DNA of 64,000 nt from Stomorhina lunata (lineage: Eukaryota; Arthropoda; Insecta; Diptera; Rhiniidae). Positions 58,133-64,000 of this stretch are shown in pieces; position 1 is the first letter of the stretch, and each line of letters begins with the position of its first letter. Below the pieces are notes generated by a model, which was not told where the DNA came from, did not search any database, and saw only the letters and a program-made list of their open reading frames with translations. The DNA lies in NCBI GenBank assembly GCA_933228675.1, contig OW121744.1:115095600-115159599 (forward strand). The letters are read 5' to 3'. Position numbers and translations under genes: made by a program.

Positions 58133-61100
58133 TTAATCATCAATTAATATCGGTTCATCCAGAGAGTTGTCACCCGCGGTCATCCGGTTGGTTGGTGTAA
58201 CATTTTTAGCTGCTGGACTCTTTGATTTACGCACAAGCAATGACTTTTGGTGCTAAAAAGAAAATAATATTGGATAAAGGTATTCAAAATTATAAGTTTT
58301 TTCAAGGTGTTTTAATTGTAATGAATGTTCCGTATAAAATTTGTAGTTAAATATAAACTTAAAACATGTTCTTTAATTCGTTTTTTTGAAGATAACAAAA
58401 CAAAATAACTGTCCACACATCGAAGTTCTTAGCAGTTGGATGGGTTTGCCTCTTGTGGTACAAAAACGAACTTTTTGTGTGAATACCACTCAATCGGCTT
58501 ATCTCAGAAACGGTAAAAGAGTCCTTTTTTAGACATTCCGTTACATGAATGTCACAAATGCTTATTAGCACGAGTGGGCGCAAAGAGAACAGAACAAAAA
58601 AATAGTCGGCAGAGTTGCCGTTTTTTATACTTTTAACTAAAATAGGTATTTTTTCCAATGTGTAGTTCTGACGTTTTAAAAAGAAAAAGTTTTCAACTCC
58701 TTTTTTTAATATTTTTATCAAAAATTTTTTATACAAAATTTTTTTTTTTTATCACAAATTTTTCTATAGAAATTTTTTTTTTTTCAAAAATTTTTGTATA
58801 GAAAATTTTTTTTTTTCAAAAATTTTTGTATAGAAAATTCTATAGAAATTTTTTTATCAAAAATTTTTCTATAGAAAATTTTTTTATCAAAAATTTTTTT
58901 TGTCAAAAATTTTTCTATAGATAATTTTTTTTATCAAAAATTTTTCTATAGAAAATTTTTTTTATCAAAAATTTTTCTATAGAAAATTTGTTTTTATCAA
59001 AAATTTTTTTTATCGAAAATTTTTCTATAGAAGCTTTTTTCAGAAATTTTTCTATATGTATTTTTTTTATCAAAAATTTTTATAAAGAAAATTTTTTTAT
59101 CAAAAATTTTTCTATAGAAGATTTCAAAATTTTTTGATATAAAAATATTTTAATCGAAAATTTTTACAGAAAAATTTTCTATAAAATATAATTTTTATCG
59201 AACAATTTTCCAAAGAATAATATTTTTATTTAAATTTTTTTCTATAAAAAAATTTTGGATCGAAAATATCTAAAAAATATAAAAATCTAAAATTGTTTAA
59301 TACTAGAATCTATTTCTGTTTTGAAAAATATTCCAAATGTTTACAAAAATAATAGTGTCGTGGCAACAATGTTCGAGATTATATTTCTTTGTTCTCTCGA
59401 ACCATGTATTTTGTTGCTATAAATTGGATTTTGATTTATTTCTTGCCTATTTCGTTTTTGTCTTTTCTTTAACAAAGCGGCACCAACCAACTCTGTTAAC
59501 ATCCAAATTTCAACTCATTTTAACGAGTTTTTTTTAATGATCGTGGTATTTACGAAAATTAAAAAAAAATCATCGGCTACTGGTGGTATGGGCTGACTAC
59601 TCCTACTTATCAGCAACATTAAAATAAAACCTTGGCCCAGAATTTGTAAAAAATCTGCTACTACGTAAGTTTTTATCATCTTTAAACAGATGCATTTTTT
59701 TTCTTTAAAATTTGACTTCAATTCTTTCAGTATTTAACCGTACGTGTGGCTGTTCTGATAGAAGTATTTCTCCATAGTGTTGCACCATGGATAAAATAGT
59801 AATACCATATTTTATACGGAGCACTACTTATTTTGGTAATTGCAAACGAAATAACAATATTAAAAGTAAGAAGATTTTGATTAAAACTTACATTTTGCAT
59901 TTGTACAGCCTTGCTGGCGGCCGCAAACTGCCACACTGCTGCTACCGTATTATGTGTTTCCTTGGAATTTTTATTAATATATCTGCAATGAAAATTCCAT
60001 AATAAATAACAAAACTTTCGAAACATTAAAATAAATTTGAGAACTTACTTATTATTAAGATAATTATTGACGGCTGCCAGACCCTGAAGCTTTAATATAC
60101 CCACTGAAGGTACTTTAACATAAAATTCATCTGCCACACGTTTAGCAACAAATTTGTGATTAACATGTGATGCTGACACAATGTAGCCGTATTGAATGTG
60201 AGCGGGAGGAGTTTGTACCGTTGCCGTGCTTTTGACATCGTTAATAACAATTGGCGTCTGTTGTTGTTGTTGCTGTTTGTCTGATTGTTGTTGGGGTTTT
60301 GGGGGAGATCCGAACGATTGTACTTTCGTAATGGTTAGATTGGAATTTAATGAATTTGTTGTTTCAAAGCTGGAGGTGGTGGATATAGAATTTATGGGCT
60401 TTGTTGTAGAAGAGGAAGGATCTGCAGGTAAGGATGATGGCGTTGACCCTGGCGTGTTTAAAGCATTGCTCATAACAGTTATATTGGCCGGTCTAATAGT
60501 GTTTTTAATAATGGGTATATTTTGAATTGCTGTAGATGTTGTAGGGGAGTTTGAAGCCATAGTTTTGGTTACTGATTGCATTGATAACATGTTTTGTACT
60601 TGTTGAACAGTTAATATCGCTGGTGAAGCTGAAAGCTTTGTTTTTGCTGCTTCTGCTACCACTGGAGTGTTTGCTGCTGCTGTTGCTAACGATGAAGATA
60701 TAATCCTTTGCACTTTTAAAGTCACCGGAGCTTTTCCTATAGTAGTTGTGGTGGTCACCGGAGCTTTTCCTATCGTAGTTGTGGTTGTCACCGGATTATA
60801 AGTGTTGGCGGAGGGTGTTGCTGGCGAGTTGTTAGATGTTGCTACTTTAGGAGCTATAGCTCTAAAAGTAGAAAGTTTTGTTACCAAATTTCCTTGTTTT
60901 GTACAAAGCAAAGAGTTAATTAGTTGTGCTTTTGTAGATGTACTAATTGTATCCGTGCAGCTGCCTGTAACTCCTGTTATACTACTGGACAAGGTTGGTA
61001 ATTTTATAGTTTTATAAGCAGGTGATGTCACAACACTTGTTGCTAATCCGCTGGAATTAATTTTAGTAACATTCGTCACTTTTGCTTTCGTTATTATAGG

Positions 61101-64000
61101 TTTAACATTTTGGATTTGAGATGTTGACATCAATGGTGCAGTCGTTGTAGAATTTGATGTTGTATTTGTTGATGTAGAAGGTTTAATGACAATCGAGGCA
61201 GTTGGCTCATCTCCATCATCCATAAAATTAACATCAAAAACAATAGGAGCTTTGGATTGTGACTTTGGCAATGGTTGTACAGAATTTAGGGGATTTTCTT
61301 TAGATGATGGTAAAGTATTGACTTCATTTACAGGAAGTTTAGAAATTTTTGTTACTCCCACAGTTGCTACAACTTCGGATGTACGCTGTGGAGTTTTATT
61401 TTCCTCAGGCGGTTTGAGGGGATTTATTTGTATATCTTTAGCAGCATCAGGTAAAATTTTATTTAAAACTGCATCTACTGCGATATTTTCAGATAATTTA
61501 TCATAATTATTTGGACAGAATAATGAAATACGTCTTCGCTTTATGGCAGCCGACTCAAGGGCTTGTCTTATAGTTCCGGATGTATTTTTATTTTGGCTAG
61601 AAGTTAAATCTTGTGTAGAGGTTTCTGAAGTTTTACTTGAACTTGAAATTATTGTAGCTGGCTCAAATGTCGTTTGTGCAGTAGAAGTTATTGTAATATT
61701 AGCTGTGGTAGAGGACAACGAAGAGGAAGATGGTGTCACGAATATAGTTGAACTGTAGGATGCTTCTGGTGGTGCCGGTGTAATGCCAGTTATTACAGCA
61801 TTTGAGGGTAAATTGAATATGGTTGTTGGCGTTAGATTAGTTGCGGTAGGGGATGGTGTTATGCCAGTTATTACAGTATTGGGTGGTAAAGTTAAAATTG
61901 GCAATGTTTTGTTACAGGCTGGCAATTGTTGTGGCACATTTACCACAATTGGAGAGGATGGCTTAACATTTGAGCAACTAATAGGTTTTATAATAGTGCT
62001 TGAATTTGGAACTCCTCTTAAGAATGACTGTGTCGTTGTATTAACCATCGGCGGATCATTATTAATCGACTGTGAAGTCATTATAGTTGTTGGGGCCGAT
62101 GAATTGTTTAAAGCATTTGTCTTAGGTATTAATGTAATAGTAGTTTGATTTATAGTAGAGCTTTCATTTGTAAAACCTTCAGTATTTTCTTCTTCATCAT
62201 CTATTATCATGCAGTCATCATCATCATTCTCGTCATTAGCATCACCTATATTCTTTTGACCGTCTTTATTAAGAATATTTGTCAAGGACGATTCACTGGC
62301 TTCTACTACTTCCTTGTTATTTCCCGAAGTGGTTAAACAAACAGCCGTACTAGAGGTTGTCATTGCATTGTTAATTCTACCCTTTTCCATTGAATTTACA
62401 TCCATTTCAAAGCGTGTTTGTCCCTTTAGATGTATTAACCAAAATGCTTTTGTTTTTTCCTCTGGCTTCTTTACTATATTATGTTGTAGTTGATACAGCT
62501 CTCTTAACATCATTTGTCCATCTACACTTTGCAGGAGTATAAGAGTGGGTGGTTTCATTTCCGGGGTTAAAGGGCCAAAATAGATTTTTCTACCCGATTT
62601 GGGTGTAACGAAAGCATCGAAAGGAGCATTTTGAAAGAATTGTAATTTAACAATTTTACTCTTTTGGCGAGCGAAATTTATAACCTTTTGAATACGATCC
62701 AACGATACTAAATCGCGAAAATCTGGCACAAATATATGGGAGAAATCATTATGTAAATCGAGTACCAACCATTTATGATCCAACTTATGTAATTCGGGCA
62801 AGAAGATCTCATTAATATCATGCTGGGTAACACTGCGAAATTCAATATTCGAACTCATTTTACTATACGTATCCATTTTCAATAAACTACTTGATTGTGC
62901 CAGATCAGACTTATATTTTCGCGAACTAATCTTAGCAATGATTTTGCCTGATTCAATTTCATTTGTTTTGGCGGGTTTTTGTATAGGATCTACAACATTT
63001 TGTGTTCGTATTTCAGGAGTAAACGGCGGCGTTTTTGTTTGCTGTAGTTGTGAGACTAAAGTCGGATGTTTAATGGGCGGTGGATTTAAATTGGGCTGGA
63101 TTTTAATTACTGTACGAGGAGGTGTTGGTTGTACAGTAGTTAATCTTCGTGTGGGTAAAATTTGAGCTATTTTTGGTGTAACTTGTGGTACGGACTGCTG
63201 GGATACTTGTGTCATTGTTGCCGTTCTAGTCAATGTTTGTGTTGCCGTTTTCATCTGCGGGCTTACCCATTGGCTTGATTTCTCTTTTTTCTTTTCATCT
63301 CTCTGTCTTTGTTTCACTAGCAGTGAACACAAAACATTGATCTTTTTCGTCAACGAAGGATGTGTATCTGGTGTGGGTTTATTACAAGCCATGTTTGGAT
63401 CCGATTTTAGAAAGCCCTTAACTACCCAATGTGACTGTTTGCCCTGCATTACCATAGCCAGCTTTTCGGTTTCTTTGTTGCGAAATTTCTGCAACAACAT
63501 TTTTCCCATTAAAGGCATTTTATCGGGTTTTAAAGCTGTTATGTTAACTATGCCCATGGCTCCGGGTATCAAAGGCATCATATTTTGTATGGTTATGGCA
63601 AAAAAAGTGTCATCTTTCATTTTGACTTGCCATACATATGAGAAACCCTCACAAAATGCATCCAGAAAATTACACCATTTCATGATGCATAAAATATCTG
63701 GATTTGGGGTAGGTATGATATGCGATTCTCTTTGCAGAGCGCAGTCAATATCTTGCATTTTTTTACTAACCAATGAGTTCATGTTTCTTATTACACTGTT
63801 ATAGATATCTCTAACACTTTCATTTTCCATGTCTAAAACATAATTCAAACTGTCAGCATTTTTGGAAGTTGAACTTCCCATTAACGGAGTATTATTAGGG
63901 GTATTACTAACTTGTTGACTTTCAGTTTGAGAAAATGCTGCGGAATTAGGAGTTGTTGCAAAGGAAAAATCCAAACATTGTTTTTCATTTCGTAATGCAG
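58133..64000 (-). CDS. large Ser/Thr/Gln-rich nuclear-looking protein, 5' end outside window
   Basis: Not recognised with certainty. Exons on the minus strand: beyond 64000 to 60049 (open to the edge), 59982-59892, 58252-58133, with GTAAGT donors, TTGCAG and TTTTAG acceptors and matching phases; about 1,386 residues visible. An ordered N-terminal part (FLDAFCEGFSYVWQVKMKDD) and a second block (HKWLVLDLHNDFSHIFVPDF, then LQFFQNAPFDAF) are followed by about 700 residues of Ser/Thr/Pro/Gln-rich sequence with an acidic patch (DENDDDDCMIIDDEEE). A short ordered stretch (HVNHKFVAKRVADEFYVKV) follows, and the protein ends PILIDD. CMIIDDEEE and PILIDD look like SUMO-interacting motifs. Upstream coding (ALRNEKQC) continues before any Met, so the start is off-window. 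Synteny from memory makes the ADD1 gene next to fly Snx6 a candidate, but no ADD finger is visible. Confidence 0.85.
58690..59240 (-). repeat. AT minisatellite in the last intron, inverse of the 47-kb array
   Basis: About 18 degenerate units of TTTTTTTATCAAAAATTTTT plus CTATAGAAAA, the reverse complement of the 46560-47710 unit. Lies in the intron between 59892 and 58252 of the large minus-strand gene. Confidence 0.9.

Noticed and set aside
59515..59721. Extra coding exon in the last intron of the large gene
   Set aside because: A minus-strand ORF is present but direct joining of 59892 to 58252 already keeps phase 0, and the ORF lacks a clean acceptor-donor pair in phase.
60226..63804. Plus-strand ORFs opposite the large terminal gene
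   Set aside because: Hydrophobic Val/Gly/Cys-rich antisense of Thr/Pro/Ser codons; typical shadows.

Overview
The window looks like nuclear DNA of a higher dipteran. It is very AT-rich and has short GT-AG introns (57 to 80 nt) beside multi-kilobase ones. Its proteins are close to those of Drosophila, but the intergenic DNA is packed with MITEs, LINE scraps and AT minisatellites. A calyptrate (blow-fly-like) genome is my inference; no diagnostic species marker was seen.

Layout: 1-4.0 kb holds a possible 5' noncoding exon of a leftward gene and a dead Tigger-type transposase. Rpn13, the proteasome ubiquitin receptor, lies at 4050-5401 (+). A gene-poor stretch from 5.4 to 30.8 kb carries three kinds of LINE remnant, several MITEs, an 18-bp bidirectionally open minisatellite, a TTATAA-rich array and a 2-kb array whose orientation flips in the middle. 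At 30.8-33.75 kb (-) lies mRpL53, apparently dicistronic with a 60-residue membrane protein. AGO1 (+) has its main coding exons at 35.1-40.27 kb and an alternative first coding exon at 32763-32877, inside an mRpL53 intron on the opposite strand. About 11.9 kb of AT-rich DNA without genes follows, with nested MITEs, a 30-bp array and an internally deleted mariner-type element. tRNA-Gln(TTG) sits at 52136-52207 (-). Snx6 (+) spans 52514-56348 with a start-codon-only exon and a candidate 18-nt microexon. The 3' part of a large Ser/Thr/Gln-rich nuclear-looking gene (-) occupies 58133-64000 and runs off the right edge.

The genes are housekeeping (proteasome, mitoribosome, microRNA silencing, retromer, tRNA) and form no operon-like pathway. 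The most unusual organisation is around mRpL53/AGO1: an antisense nested alternative promoter plus a dicistronic mRNA. I found no phage, CRISPR, toxin or virus-like system. Exon joins were made by hand from splice consensus, reading frame and family knowledge; none is backed by transcripts.
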